Below, one piece after another: positions 51,593-60,374 of a stretch of 64,000 bases of DNA (positions are counted from its first letter, which is position 1; the number at the start of each line of letters is the position of its first letter). The notes under the pieces are model-generated. The model searched no databases, had not been told where the DNA came from, and saw nothing but the letters and a program-made list of their open reading frames with translations. The position numbers and the translations under genes were made by a program. Origin of the DNA: Bacillota bacterium (GTDB lineage: Bacteria > Bacillota > Bacilli > Paenibacillales > NBRC-103111); NCBI GenBank assembly GCA_023386955.1, contig JAEWIS010000023.1:372001-436000 (forward strand), in the 5' to 3' direction.

Positions 51593-54178
51593 ATGCGAAA
51601 AAAAATCTTATCAGCTATGATGGGCGCTTTGTTAAGCACTTCGTTTCTGACGGGGGCTCTGCCGGTCCAGGCAGCGGATGCGCCGGCTACGATTCCGGCC
51701 TTTCCCGGAGCCGAGGGCGGAGGCATGTATGCCAGCGGCGGCCGCGGTTATGATGTCTATGAAGTGACGAATCTGAAGGACTCCGGTCCCGGCTCCCTGC
51801 GGGATGCGGTCAGCGGTGACAACCGGATGGTGGTGTTCCGTGTATCGGGAACCATTCAGTTGTCCAGCGCCTTGAGCATCAACAGCCGGAAGAACATTAC
51901 AATCGCCGGCCAGACGGCGCCGGGTGACGGTATATGCATCGCCGGCTTTAATACGGATATCAGCAATTCCTCCAACATCATTATCCGGTATTTGAGATTC
52001 CGTCCCGGCTCGGCTAATATCTCCAGCGAGCCGGATGCCATTGGCGGGCGCGGCTCCAAGTACCTGATGCTGGACCATATCTCGGCAGGCTGGTCAACAG
52101 ATGAATCCATGTCTTTTTATGAAAATGACAATGTGACCGTGCAGTGGAGCATTATCAACGAAAGTCTTACCTTATCCGGCCATGTGAAGGGCAGACACGG
52201 CTATGGGGGCATCTGGGGCGGCAAGGACACTACCTACCACCATAATCTGATGACCACTCATACCAGTCGGATGCCCAGAATCGGCAACGGCGCCACACCG
52301 GGCAGTATTACCATGTCTAACAATGTCATTTACAACTGGGGCTTTAACAACACCTACGGCGGCATGACCACTCTGCTCTCCAATGTGATCAACAATTACT
52401 ACAAACCCGGCCCGTCCACACTCCGTTCAGTTAGAGAGCGGGTAATCAATCCCGGCGACGGGGAGTTTTATGTCAACGGCAATTATATGTTCGGCAGTCC
52501 GGAGGTAACGGCGGACAATAACAAGGGCATTCAGGACCGGATTTCCACCACTGTGATGTCCAAAACCCCGTTCCAAAACGTTGGTTATACGAATGTGACC
52601 ATTGAGGATGCCCAAGCTGCTTATCAGGCGGTGCTGGCCAGAGCCGGAGCCGTTCTGCCCCGGAGAGATGCGGTGGATGCCCGGCTGGTGGAGGATGTCC
52701 GCAACGGAACCGGACGAATTATTAACCGGGAATTCGAGGTCGGCGGGTATCCCGAGCTGAAATCGGCAGAAGCTCCGTTAGACACGGATCATGACGGGAT
52801 GCCGGATGTTTGGGAGGAAACCAAGGGACTGGACAAAACCAATCCGGCTGATGGAAAAACCATCACGGCAAGCGGCTACAGCAATCTGGAGCTGTACCTG
52901 AACAGTTTGGTTGACATGACCTTTGCCCCGGAGAATCCCATTGTGAAGCTGGTCACCCCCACTTATAACGGACTTTATGAAAAAAGCGGCTCTATGCAAA
53001 TGGTTGCGGAGGCTTCTGATGCCGACGGCATAGCCAGAGTGCAGTTTTTCCGCAACGATGTGCTGGTCGGAGAGGCTACGGAAGCGCCTTACAGCCTTAC
53101 GCTGGATAACCTGGAGGCCGGAACGTTCTTTATATCCGCCCGGGCCTATGACACCAAAGGAAATGCAGGCCAGTCCACCTCCATGCCGGTGCACGTGAAC
53201 GGACCCCAGGTGGAAGCTCCCTGGTTAACGGCAGATATCGGCAACACACCGGTGAATGGCAGCGGCAGTCTGGACGCCTCGGGAGTGTTGACCGTAAAGG
53301 GCTCCGGCAAGATTGGGGGCAAGGCGGACAGCTTCCACTATGTGTATCAGCCCATTACGGGCAATGCCGCCTTGACGGCTAAGCTGGATTCCATTGCCTT
53401 GTTGGACAATAATGCCATATCGGGTCTGATGATCCGGGAAAATCTGGAGCCGGATGCCCCGTTAGCCATGATCAGCACCTCTATTATCAAGGCGGACCGG
53501 GATGAGAACGGCAACGGCGACAAGGACGATACCTTTTATGCCACCTTTTTCTCCTCGAGAATGAAGCAAGGCACAGATGCGTTGACCCTGGGAACCACCG
53601 ACTATCCTCAGGACCGGCTGCCGGCTTTGACGGATAACACCATGCCCATTTGGCTCAAAATTGAAAGAGTGGACGATAGTATCATTGCATACACCTCCTA
53701 CGATGGTGCAGCCTGGAAGGAGCTTTCCAAAAAATCCTTCCCTATGGGTAAAGAAGCATTGATCGGATTTGCAGTCGACGCGACCCAGCCGCAAAATGGG
53801 GATGTGTACTACAACACGGCAAAGTTCAGCAATATTAGGCTGTCAGACTCCTTCACCGTTCTGGGGCTGAAGCTTACGGATGCTTGGGGTGAACCGGTGG
53901 AGAGTTTGACTCCGGGCTTAACGGCTGTCGCTTCGGTGACTGTCAAGAATCACTCTGTTGCTTTGGAGGAAGCAGCCATAGCCATTCAACTGTACGGTGC
54001 CAATGATGAAGTCTTGGGCACCACCTATGTCAAATCCAAATTTGGGCTGGATCAGACCAAAACCGTCAAAGCGGGCTTCAGTACACCGTTGAATCTTGAG
54101 GGGCTAAAGATTAAGGCCTTTGTGGTGAACAACGTGGACGACGGGGAGGTTATATCCAATGAGGCGGTTGCAGACTAA
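51593..54178 (+). CDS. Secreted modular pectate lyase, PL1 family
   Basis: The 861-residue protein has a signal peptide (PVQA, about residue 27) and a PL1 beta-helix (about 30-400). Its start AFPGAEGGGMYASGGRGYDV and the segments VFRVSGTI, ITIAGQTAPGDGI and LMLDHISAGWSTDE are typical of this lyase type. A calcium-loop-like DTDHDGMPDVWEE (about 398) follows. Then come an Ig-like domain (about 440-540), a laminin-G-like or CBM-like domain (about 545-745) and a C-terminal module resembling that of the pectinesterase. ATG 51593 follows AGGAGGA, 22 bases after the upstream stop. It acts with the pectinesterase on homogalacturonan. Confidence 0.9.
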   Translation: MRKKILSAMMGALLSTSFLTGALPVQAADAPATIPAFPGAEGGGMYASGGRGYDVYEVTNLKDSGPGSLRDAVSGDNRMVVFRVSGTIQLSSALSINSRKNITIAGQTAPGDGICIAGFNTDISNSSNIIIRYLRFRPGSANISSEPDAIGGRGSKYLMLDHISAGWSTDESMSFYENDNVTVQWSIINESLTLSGHVKGRHGYGGIWGGKDTTYHHNLMTTHTSRMPRIGNGATPGSITMSNNVIYNWGFNNTYGGMTTLLSNVINNYYKPGPSTLRSVRERVINPGDGEFYVNGNYMFGSPEVTADNNKGIQDRISTTVMSKTPFQNVGYTNVTIEDAQAAYQAVLARAGAVLPRRDAVDARLVEDVRNGTGRIINREFEVGGYPELKSAEAPLDTDHDGMPDVWEETKGLDKTNPADGKTITASGYSNLELYLNSLVDMTFAPENPIVKLVTPTYNGLYEKSGSMQMVAEASDADGIARVQFFRNDVLVGEATEAPYSLTLDNLEAGTFFISARAYDTKGNAGQSTSMPVHVNGPQVEAPWLTADIGNTPVNGSGSLDASGVLTVKGSGKIGGKADSFHYVYQPITGNAALTAKLDSIALLDNNAISGLMIRENLEPDAPLAMISTSIIKADRDENGNGDKDDTFYATFFSSRMKQGTDALTLGTTDYPQDRLPALTDNTMPIWLKIERVDDSIIAYTSYDGAAWKELSKKSFPMGKEALIGFAVDATQPQNGDVYYNTAKFSNIRLSDSFTVLGLKLTDAWGEPVESLTPGLTAVASVTVKNHSVALEEAAIAIQLYGANDEVLGTTYVKSKFGLDQTKTVKAGFSTPLNLEGLKIKAFVVNNVDDGEVISNEAVAD

Positions 54179-54214
54179 ATCGGGGACCAAGTTATTTAGG
54201 ACAGGAGAGGGCGT

Positions 54215-56131
54215 ATGAAGAAAACAGGGCAACAACTTATGCGGGCTTTTGCGGCATTGCTGGTTATGGCAATGGTCTTTGTCAATGGAGGGGTAGGGCA
54301 GGCTGCGGAATTGCAGGTAACAGTCAGCCAAACCGTGGATCAGAATTTGGCATCATTTTCCGTAAAGGGAGCGGCAGGCAGCACGCAGGTGTCCATTGTG
54401 GTGATGCAAAAGCAAACCCGGTCCATCGCTTATATAGACCAGGGAATGGCAGCGGGCGGAGAAGTGCGTTTTTCCACGCTGCTGTCCAAAGGTGACTATA
54501 CCGGCTATGTCAGCACTCCGGGTGCGGCGAAGGTGATGCTGCAGGATTTCAGCATTGAGAAGGAGGAAACCATCACCGGCTTCAAGGCATTGAAGGCCGT
54601 TACGGTGGCGAAGGGCGCCCGTGCTATACTGCCCAGCACTGCCATTGCGGTGTTTGACAGCGGGGCCAACCGGGAGGTCGGTGTACAATGGCCGGACGTG
54701 CCGGGAACGGAAACATCCGGTGAATACACTGTCTCCGGCGTGGTGAACGGGACAGCGCAGAAGGTAGAGCTGAAGCTGATTGTCAGCGGTGCAACGCCGA
54801 CACCGACAGCAACGCCAACACCGACGCCAACACCGACGCCGACAGCAACGCCGACACCAACGGCAACGCCGACACCAACGTCTGATTCGGAGGGGGAATC
54901 TGAGCCGTCCTCGGGTGGGCCAACACCAACGGCAACACCTGCCGCCACTCCAGCAGCTTCGCCGAGTGGAGCCGCAGCGATTAAGGCAGCTGCTGTCCTT
55001 GACGGCACCACTGCTAAAGCGGAGATTACCCCGGATGCCATCAGCAGCGCATTTGCCAAGGCAACGGCGGACAGCAATGGCATCAAGAGGGTTGAGATCG
55101 TAATCGGTGAGGTAGCGGGAGCCAAGGCTTATGAGCCGGTGCTTCCGGCAAGTGCCGTAACCGGCAGCAATGCCAGCCAGGTGATGAAGGTGACCACACC
55201 CGTGGGAGCGGTTGAGCTGGCCGGCAATTTGCTTCAACCGCAGCAGGCGGGTGGAAGTTCCTCGGTTTCCCTTGTAATGGGAGCCATCGGCCCATCTGGG
55301 ATAACAGATCCTGCTCTAAAAGCTGCAGCAGTTGACCGGCCGGTACTGGAGTTGGTGCTGAAGGCGGGAGGAAAAGCTATTGACCCCGGACAACAAGCAG
55401 CACGGGTCAAGATTTCCATTCCATACCAGCCTAAAGCTGGAGAAAACCCGGAGCATCTCGTCATCCAATATGCAGATGGGGAGGGCAATCTCCGGATTAT
55501 CCCCAATACCAAATATGATGCGGGTACGGGGATGGTCACCTTCACCGCAGCCCCAACCGGCCAATATGCCTTGACGTATGTAGTCAAGAGCTTCAACGAC
55601 AGCGCAGGCTATCCATGGGCGGAGCAGGCTATCGGTGTATTAGCCTCCAAGGGCATAATTGAAGGCAGCTCGGAATCGGAGTTTTCTCCTGCGGAACCCA
55701 TTACCAGGGCGGATTTCCTGGTCCTTCTGGTCCGGACCTTGGGACTGACCGCTGATTTCACCGGCAATTTCAGTGATACCGGCCCCTCCGACTATTATTA
55801 TGAAGCACTGGGCATCGCAAAACAGCTGGGAATCAGCAATGGTGCGGACGGCAATGCGTTCCATCCTCAGGACCCCATCTCCCGGCAGGATCTGATGGTG
55901 CTAAGCGCCAGAGCGCTTCAGCTAGCGGAGGTAATCGGCAAACCCGGCGGCGCCGCGGAGCTTACATCCTTCCAGGACAGCGCGGATGTGGCCGCATATG
56001 CCAAGGATAGTATTGCCGCTATGGTCAAAGCCGGGATTGTAGCCGGCAGGGGTGAAGCCTTGGCTCCTCTCGACCAGGCAACCCGCGCAGAAACCGCAGT
56101 GATTATGTACCGAATTTTCAATAAGCTGTAG
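54215..56131 (+). CDS. S-layer homology (SLH) surface protein with Pro-Thr linker
   Basis: The 638-residue exported protein has a signal peptide (about 1-31), a beta-rich N-terminal region (about 32-190), a Thr-Pro/Thr-Ala repeat linker (about 194-222) and a second region (about 245-460). Three SLH motifs occupy about 465-635: WAEQAIGVLASKGIIEG, YYYEALGIAKQLGISNG and YAKDSIAAMVKAGIVAG. SLH modules bind pyruvylated wall polymers, so it sits on the cell surface. It has no catalytic motif I can see. As third gene of the pectin operon (36 bases after PL1), it may hold enzymes or substrate at the cell. Confidence 0.9.
   Translation: MKKTGQQLMRAFAALLVMAMVFVNGGVGQAAELQVTVSQTVDQNLASFSVKGAAGSTQVSIVVMQKQTRSIAYIDQGMAAGGEVRFSTLLSKGDYTGYVSTPGAAKVMLQDFSIEKEETITGFKALKAVTVAKGARAILPSTAIAVFDSGANREVGVQWPDVPGTETSGEYTVSGVVNGTAQKVELKLIVSGATPTPTATPTPTPTPTPTATPTPTATPTPTSDSEGESEPSSGGPTPTATPAATPAASPSGAAAIKAAAVLDGTTAKAEITPDAISSAFAKATADSNGIKRVEIVIGEVAGAKAYEPVLPASAVTGSNASQVMKVTTPVGAVELAGNLLQPQQAGGSSSVSLVMGAIGPSGITDPALKAAAVDRPVLELVLKAGGKAIDPGQQAARVKISIPYQPKAGENPEHLVIQYADGEGNLRIIPNTKYDAGTGMVTFTAAPTGQYALTYVVKSFNDSAGYPWAEQAIGVLASKGIIEGSSESEFSPAEPITRADFLVLLVRTLGLTADFTGNFSDTGPSDYYYEALGIAKQLGISNGADGNAFHPQDPISRQDLMVLSARALQLAEVIGKPGGAAELTSFQDSADVAAYAKDSIAAMVKAGIVAGRGEALAPLDQATRAETAVIMYRIFNKL
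54793..54880 (+). repeat. Pro-Thr coding minisatellite
   Basis: Tandem ACGCCGACACC/ACGCCAACACC-type units with GCA substitutions encode the TPTPTATP linker of the SLH protein. It is prone to length change between strains. Confidence 0.85.
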
Positions 56132-56213
56132 ACAGAAGCGAAGAGGCACGCGGGGGAAGGCTATCCAGTTGGTCGGCAGTCCAGCCTGGCCAGCTGGTCA
56201 GGCGGGCGGGGAG

Positions 56214-56395
56214 CCGGACTCCAGAGCCGTTATTTGCTCCCAACATGTACTTTTGCGGATTTTACGGACACAGGATGCGCTATTGTTCCGGAAAATCGCT
56301 CAAGCCGGCTCCTTTTGCCCGAATAACGGCTGCTGAGTCCGCGAGATTCATAAAACGGCGGATTTTCACCAAATAGCGGCTTCTCTGTCCGTTAG
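56214..56395. repeat. Intergenic repeat, long CTAACGG class, copy B
   Basis: It starts CCGGACTCCAGAGCCGTTAT, contains the direct unit TTACGGACACAGGATGCGCT, and ends with inverted units GAATAACGGCTGCTGAGTCC and AAATAGCGGCTTCTCTGTCC followed by GTTAG. It shares TTGCGGATTT and ACGGACACAG blocks in the same order with copy A at 11871-12005. It occupies the gap after the SLH gene. Confidence 0.7.
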
Positions 56396-56407
56396 GCAAC
56401 CATTACC

Positions 56408-56458
56408 GAGGACTGTCCCCAAGTCATGACAAATGGCGGGGGACAGTCCTCTTTTTTT
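56408..56458 (+). terminator. Strong terminator downstream of repeat copy B
   Basis: A perfect 13-base stem GAGGACTGTCCCC/GGGGACAGTCCTC is followed by seven T residues. It lies 277 bases beyond the SLH stop, so the operon transcript would include the repeat unless it ends earlier. Confidence 0.9.
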
Positions 56459-56486
56459 GCAAACGGGGAGGTATGCTGCTATAGAA

Positions 56487-56708
56487 TCAGTGACTGCCGC
56501 TCTCTTTCCTATACGCCTCCAGGCAATTCCGGCATATACACGCCTTCCCGCGGCGCTCTGCCGGAACCCTGGCCCGCAAGGCTGGAGGAATCCGGGCGGT
56601 CATACACCAGCAGCTGTATGGATCTTCTCCTCTGGTCACTGCGCACCCGTTGGCCTGTCCGCAGAGAGGGCATGTGCCTTCACCGGTATGGGAGTCTGGA
56701 TGAGTCAA
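56487..56708 (-). CDS. Cysteine-rich CWC-family protein
   Basis: The 73-residue protein has CPLCGQANGCA, then CWCM, and ACICRNCL. The Cys-Trp-Cys signature and four-plus cysteine pairs match the CWC family, probably metal-binding, function unknown. TTG 56708 is supported by an excellent AAGGAGG nine bases upstream. It is convergent with the terminator at 56408. Confidence 0.78.
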   Translation of the reverse strand: MTHPDSHTGEGTCPLCGQANGCAVTRGEDPYSCWCMTARIPPALRARVPAERRGKACICRNCLEAYRKESGSH

Positions 56709-56840
56709 ATCGAAGCGCCTCCTTGCTGGGGTAACTTTAGTAAATTGAGTATAGCAAAATGGCCGGAAAAGGGATATAAAGAAAGGTAGAGAGGCAGATG
56801 CCTGCTATCGACACAACGGAAAGCGGAGGTATACATATAC

Positions 56841-57800
56841 GTGGGAGCAAGTGATTTTTTTACCATAGAGCAGGCAGCGGAGGGAATCTGGGCGGCAATT
56901 GTGGTTCCCGGCTCAGGCGCTCTTGGGAATGCGGCAATTCTGGACTTGGGCGACCGGACGGTTGTGGTGGATAGCTTTATGCTGCCGCAAGCGGGGGAGG
57001 CCTTAAGAGAAACGGCGGAGGCACTTACTGGCAGAACGGTGGGCATCGTGGTGAATACCCATTTTCATGGCGACCATCATTATGGAAACCAGGCCTTCCC
57101 GGGCAGCACCATTATTTCAACCCAAGGGACCAAGGAGCTGCTGCAGGGTTTTGGTGTTCCCAGTGTGGAGGTATGGCAGTCTGCCCTGCGTAAGCAGATC
57201 ACCGGATTCGCCGAAACAAAGGCCAAACAAACAGACGACCGTATCAAAGCTGCTCTGGAAGCGGAAATAGCGGACAAGGAGCAACTGTTCCTGGCTGTTC
57301 CAACCATTACAAGAGTGACGGCACAGCTTACCTTCACAGAGCGGCTAACCCTACACGGCTCTGCCCGCACGGCCCAGATTATGTCCTACGGGGGAGGCCA
57401 TACCCAAAGCGACGCTTTTGTGTATGTACCGGAGGAAAAGGTGCTGGTGGCCGGCGATCTGGTTCTGGGCAGCCACCATCCGGCCATGCTGAACGGGGAC
57501 TCAGCATCCTGGCTGCGGATCCTGGAGAGGCTGGAGCAAGAGCTGGTTGTCGGCTGCATCATACCGGGACACGGACAGGTAACCGGACCCGGCAGTTTAA
57601 CGGATATGAAGAACTATCTCCAGGACATCCTGGTTTATGCGCGCAAAGCAGCGGCAAGCGGTTTATCCCTCGAGCACTGGCTCGCTCAAGGCATACCGGA
57701 ACCCTATGATGAGTGGGGAAGCTCCCATGTATTCGAATGGAATTTCCGCTGGTTGTTCGATCAGTATTCGGCAGAACTCAAGGAGGGAAGCAGCGTATGA
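56841..57800 (+). CDS. Metallo-beta-lactamase-fold hydrolase
   Basis: The 319-residue MBL-fold enzyme has the metal motif THFHGDHH (His74, His76, Asp78, His79), VAGDLVLGSHHPAM for the bridging aspartate region and IPGHGQVTGP for the last histidine. An insert between about 105 and 155 is rich in charged helix. No signal peptide. Substrate unknown; cyclase-like or esterase roles exist in this superfamily. GTG 56841 is 11 bases after GGAGG. It overlaps the SGNH gene by four bases. Confidence 0.87.
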   Translation: MGASDFFTIEQAAEGIWAAIVVPGSGALGNAAILDLGDRTVVVDSFMLPQAGEALRETAEALTGRTVGIVVNTHFHGDHHYGNQAFPGSTIISTQGTKELLQGFGVPSVEVWQSALRKQITGFAETKAKQTDDRIKAALEAEIADKEQLFLAVPTITRVTAQLTFTERLTLHGSARTAQIMSYGGGHTQSDAFVYVPEEKVLVAGDLVLGSHHPAMLNGDSASWLRILERLEQELVVGCIIPGHGQVTGPGSLTDMKNYLQDILVYARKAAASGLSLEHWLAQGIPEPYDEWGSSHVFEWNFRWLFDQYSAELKEGSSV

Positions 57801-58822
57801 AGCAATATTCCTGTACAGAGCATCCGTTTCAAATTTGCGGCTTGGTGCATCAGCTGCTGCCGGGAAAGTTTTTGCGGCTTCCGGAAGCCATGCTGGAGCA
57901 GGTATCGGATGGAGTGGCGGCAAGAGCCGTTCATCCAACAGGGGGACGGATCAGGTTTCGCACTGACTCCACCACTGTGACGATCCGGACGTTATTGCGG
58001 ACCAACGTGGTAGATTGGGCAATTCCTCTATCTGGCTCCGCCGGAGCGGATGTGTATGTGGGGCGGGGCAACGCTGTCCGGTACGCCGGAATCGCCGTCC
58101 CTAAGGATTATGTGAGCAAAACGGGCAGCCTGACTTTTACCAAGGATAAGGTAATGGAGGATATTATTATCCACCTGCCGAGAAATGAAGAGCTGGAGGA
58201 TGTCCTCATCGAGTTGGAGGAGGATGCCCGGGTGGAGGCGGCCACTCCGTATGGGCTTGAACGGCCGATGGTCTTCTACGGCTCCTCCATTACCGAAGGC
58301 GGCTGTGCCTCCCGGGCAGCCAATGCATATACGGCCTTGTTGTCCAAATGGCTGGATGCGGATTACATCAATTTGGGGTTTTCGGGTTCGGCCAAGGGAG
58401 AGCCGGAGCTGGCGGCTTATATCGCCGGTTTGGAGATGAGCGTGTTCATCTATGATTACGACCATAACGCACCCGATCCGGAGCATCTGGAGAAAACCCA
58501 TGAGCCGTTTTTCCGGACGATCCGCCAAGCGCAGCCGGAGCTGCCGGTTCTGTTCCTAACGAAGCCAGACTTTGACCAGGACCCGGCAACGGCCGTACTA
58601 CGCCGTAGTACCATCCGCCGCACCTACGAAAACGCACAAGCCTCAGGTGACCGCAATGTCTATTTTATCGACGGGGAAGCCTATTTTGGCCGGAAGGACA
58701 GGGAAGCCTGTACGGTGGACGGCTGCCATCCCAATGATTTGGGCTTTATGCGGATGGCCGAAACCATTTACCCGGTGCTGCAAAACATCCTGACTCAGCG
58801 GAATAGAGAGTGGCGCGCGTGA
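57797..58822 (+). CDS. SGNH/GDSL-family esterase
   Basis: The 341-residue protein has an N-terminal jelly-roll-like domain (about 20-140) and an SGNH hydrolase domain. GSSIT carries the likely nucleophile Ser164, NLGFSGSAKGE provides the glycine block, and DGCHPND (Asp308, His311) completes the triad. It may remove acetyl or methyl esters from sugars. ATG 57797 overlaps the MBL stop (ATGA) and follows AAGGAGGGA. The next gene overlaps its stop as GTGA, so three genes are chained. Confidence 0.87.
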   Translation: MKQYSCTEHPFQICGLVHQLLPGKFLRLPEAMLEQVSDGVAARAVHPTGGRIRFRTDSTTVTIRTLLRTNVVDWAIPLSGSAGADVYVGRGNAVRYAGIAVPKDYVSKTGSLTFTKDKVMEDIIIHLPRNEELEDVLIELEEDARVEAATPYGLERPMVFYGSSITEGGCASRAANAYTALLSKWLDADYINLGFSGSAKGEPELAAYIAGLEMSVFIYDYDHNAPDPEHLEKTHEPFFRTIRQAQPELPVLFLTKPDFDQDPATAVLRRSTIRRTYENAQASGDRNVYFIDGEAYFGRKDREACTVDGCHPNDLGFMRMAETIYPVLQNILTQRNREWRA

Positions 58823-59352
58823 AGAGAAAGCTGGTTATTGGGGTTTGTATGTTAGCTTTAGGAATCTTCATATTCTGGGAGGATATCTACGGATTCCGTA
58901 CCTTGGAGGAGGCTGTAAATGCTGAGTTCAAGTCGCCCGTACAGATTGTCAACCAGGATGCCCAGAACCGTCTGGTTATGTTCAAGGACAAAACCCAGTA
59001 TGTGCTGGGGGTATACCGGGAATGGAACGGGAGATTGTATTATAAAAATGACCGCGGAAGCTCCGGATGGACGGCCAGCACAATGAATGGTCCTGCTTTT
59101 CTGGTGGTGGCAGAGAAGAAGCCGGACAGAGGCAACTTCGTTTGGGGGGCGCTATATACGGACATTCCCGTGCGGACCTTTCTCGTAGAATACAAGAATG
59201 GGGATACCCAGGAAGTGAATGCAAGCCAGAATACTTTTGTGGTGAAAATGCCGGAGATTTACCGGGATTCGTCCGAATTGGGCGCCGCGTCTATTGTGAA
59301 GTCCGTAAACGCCTATGGATTGGATAATCAGCTCATTAAAACCTGGAAATAA
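58819..59352 (+). CDS. Uncharacterised membrane-anchored protein
   Basis: I do not recognise this 177-residue protein. A basic start (MKRKLVIG) and one hydrophobic helix (about 5-22) act as signal anchor, followed by an exported strand-rich domain with VLGVYREWNGRLYYKNDRGS and FLVEYKNGDTQEV. GTG 58819 overlaps the SGNH stop codon (GTGA), which sets the start better than the in-frame GTG nine bases earlier. Translation probably depends on the upstream gene, as no strong ribosome site is visible. Confidence 0.75.
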   Translation: MKRKLVIGVCMLALGIFIFWEDIYGFRTLEEAVNAEFKSPVQIVNQDAQNRLVMFKDKTQYVLGVYREWNGRLYYKNDRGSSGWTASTMNGPAFLVVAEKKPDRGNFVWGALYTDIPVRTFLVEYKNGDTQEVNASQNTFVVKMPEIYRDSSELGAASIVKSVNAYGLDNQLIKTWK

Positions 59353-59374
59353 TCCAAAGAAAGGAGGGTTTACA

Positions 59375-60292
59375 ATCAAGCTGGAGCGGCTTATCTCCAT
59401 CATCTACAAGCTGTTGAATCATGAGGTGCTGTCCGCATCCACGTTGGCCGAAGAGTTCCAGGTTTCCCCAAGAACCATCTACCGGGATATTGATGTGATT
59501 TGTGCCGCAGGCTTTCCGGTGGTTTCCTATCAGGGGATGAACGGCGGGTACGGCATGATGGACGGATATAAAATGGATAAAACGCTGCTTGGTTCCTATG
59601 ACGTGGCTTCGGTGGTTACCGTGCTCAGAGGGCTCGCCTCCGTCTTTGAGGATGAACGGGCACAAGGAACCATTGAGAGGATGCAAACGTTAGGGCCGGA
59701 TGACCAAGCTCCCAGCGTGGCCGTGAATTTGGACACCCGCCGCACAGACCCGGAGGCTCTGCCGCAGCTGCGCGCGGCTATTTCTCAGCGCCTAACCGTC
59801 TCTTTCGATTATGTGAATGCCAAGAATGAACGCACCACCCGGGACCTGGAGCCGGCAGGGCTTCAATTTAAATTCGGCACCTGGTACGTTACCGGATTCT
59901 GCCGTTCCCGGAAGGAGCAGCGGGAGTTCCGGTTATTCCGGATGCTCAATCTGCGCCTGACAAGGGAGACCTTTGCGCCGCAGCAGGAATTATCCCGAGA
60001 AGTTGAAGCAACTTCCGGAGCTTATGAAGCCCAACTGGAGGATGTGGTGGTCCGGGTAAAACCGCAAGCAATGGCGGAAGCGCTGGACCAGTTCCACCAG
60101 TCGGAAAAGGAGTTCCATGCCGATGGCAGCATGACGCTTCGGCTCAGGGTTTACCGGCCTTTGGAAGCACAATGGTTATGGTCAATGCTGTTGGGTTTCG
60201 GAAGCGGGGCGGAAGTGATGGAGCCGCCTGCCTTGCGGGGAATTCTGAAGCAGCAGCTGCAGCAAGCTTTGCGATTCTATGAAGAAGTGTGA
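59375..60292 (+). CDS. YafY-like WYL-domain regulator, apparent ATC start codon
   Basis: The protein of about 305 residues has an N-terminal HTH (LNHEVLSASTLAEEFQVSPRTIYRDIDV), a GGYGMMDGY turn and a WYL/WCX sensor region (about 145-305). Relatives begin M-K-L-E-R-L; here the codon in that place is ATC at 59375, exactly six bases after AGGAGGG. The only in-frame ATG (59315) lies inside the previous gene without a ribosome site. Rare AUC/AUU starts are known and give weak expression. It probably regulates the cluster around it or the DinB gene downstream. Confidence 0.82.
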   Translation: MKLERLISIIYKLLNHEVLSASTLAEEFQVSPRTIYRDIDVICAAGFPVVSYQGMNGGYGMMDGYKMDKTLLGSYDVASVVTVLRGLASVFEDERAQGTIERMQTLGPDDQAPSVAVNLDTRRTDPEALPQLRAAISQRLTVSFDYVNAKNERTTRDLEPAGLQFKFGTWYVTGFCRSRKEQREFRLFRMLNLRLTRETFAPQQELSREVEATSGAYEAQLEDVVVRVKPQAMAEALDQFHQSEKEFHADGSMTLRLRVYRPLEAQWLWSMLLGFGSGAEVMEPPALRGILKQQLQQALRFYEEV

Positions 60293-60324
60293 CAGCCTGT
60301 TGTCATACTTCTTTTTTTATAATG
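60290..60324 (+). promoter_or_regulatory. TGACA/TGTCA dyad and -10 before the DinB gene
   Basis: TGACA (60290-60294) and TGTCA (60302-60306) form an inverted repeat at the end of the WYL gene. TATAAT follows at 60319-60324, with no -35 at correct spacing. It may be the target of the WYL regulator. Confidence 0.4.
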
Positions 60325-60374
60325 GGAGCAGGTTCCAACAAATTCATCCCAAGAGTCGTAAAGGAGACCGTTAT

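Noticed and set aside
50494..51726. Long minus-strand open frame (410 codons) opposite the pectinesterase end
   Set aside because: Antisense to FN3 and Ig-like modules, crosses the intergenic gap into PL1, has no family features.
54793..54880. Tandem repeat considered as CRISPR
   Set aside because: No unique spacers; it encodes an in-frame Thr-Pro linker.
56426..56789. Two overlapping plus-strand frames in the CWC region
   Set aside because: The minus-strand CWC protein has the Cys-Trp-Cys motif and an AAGGAGG site; the plus frames have neither.
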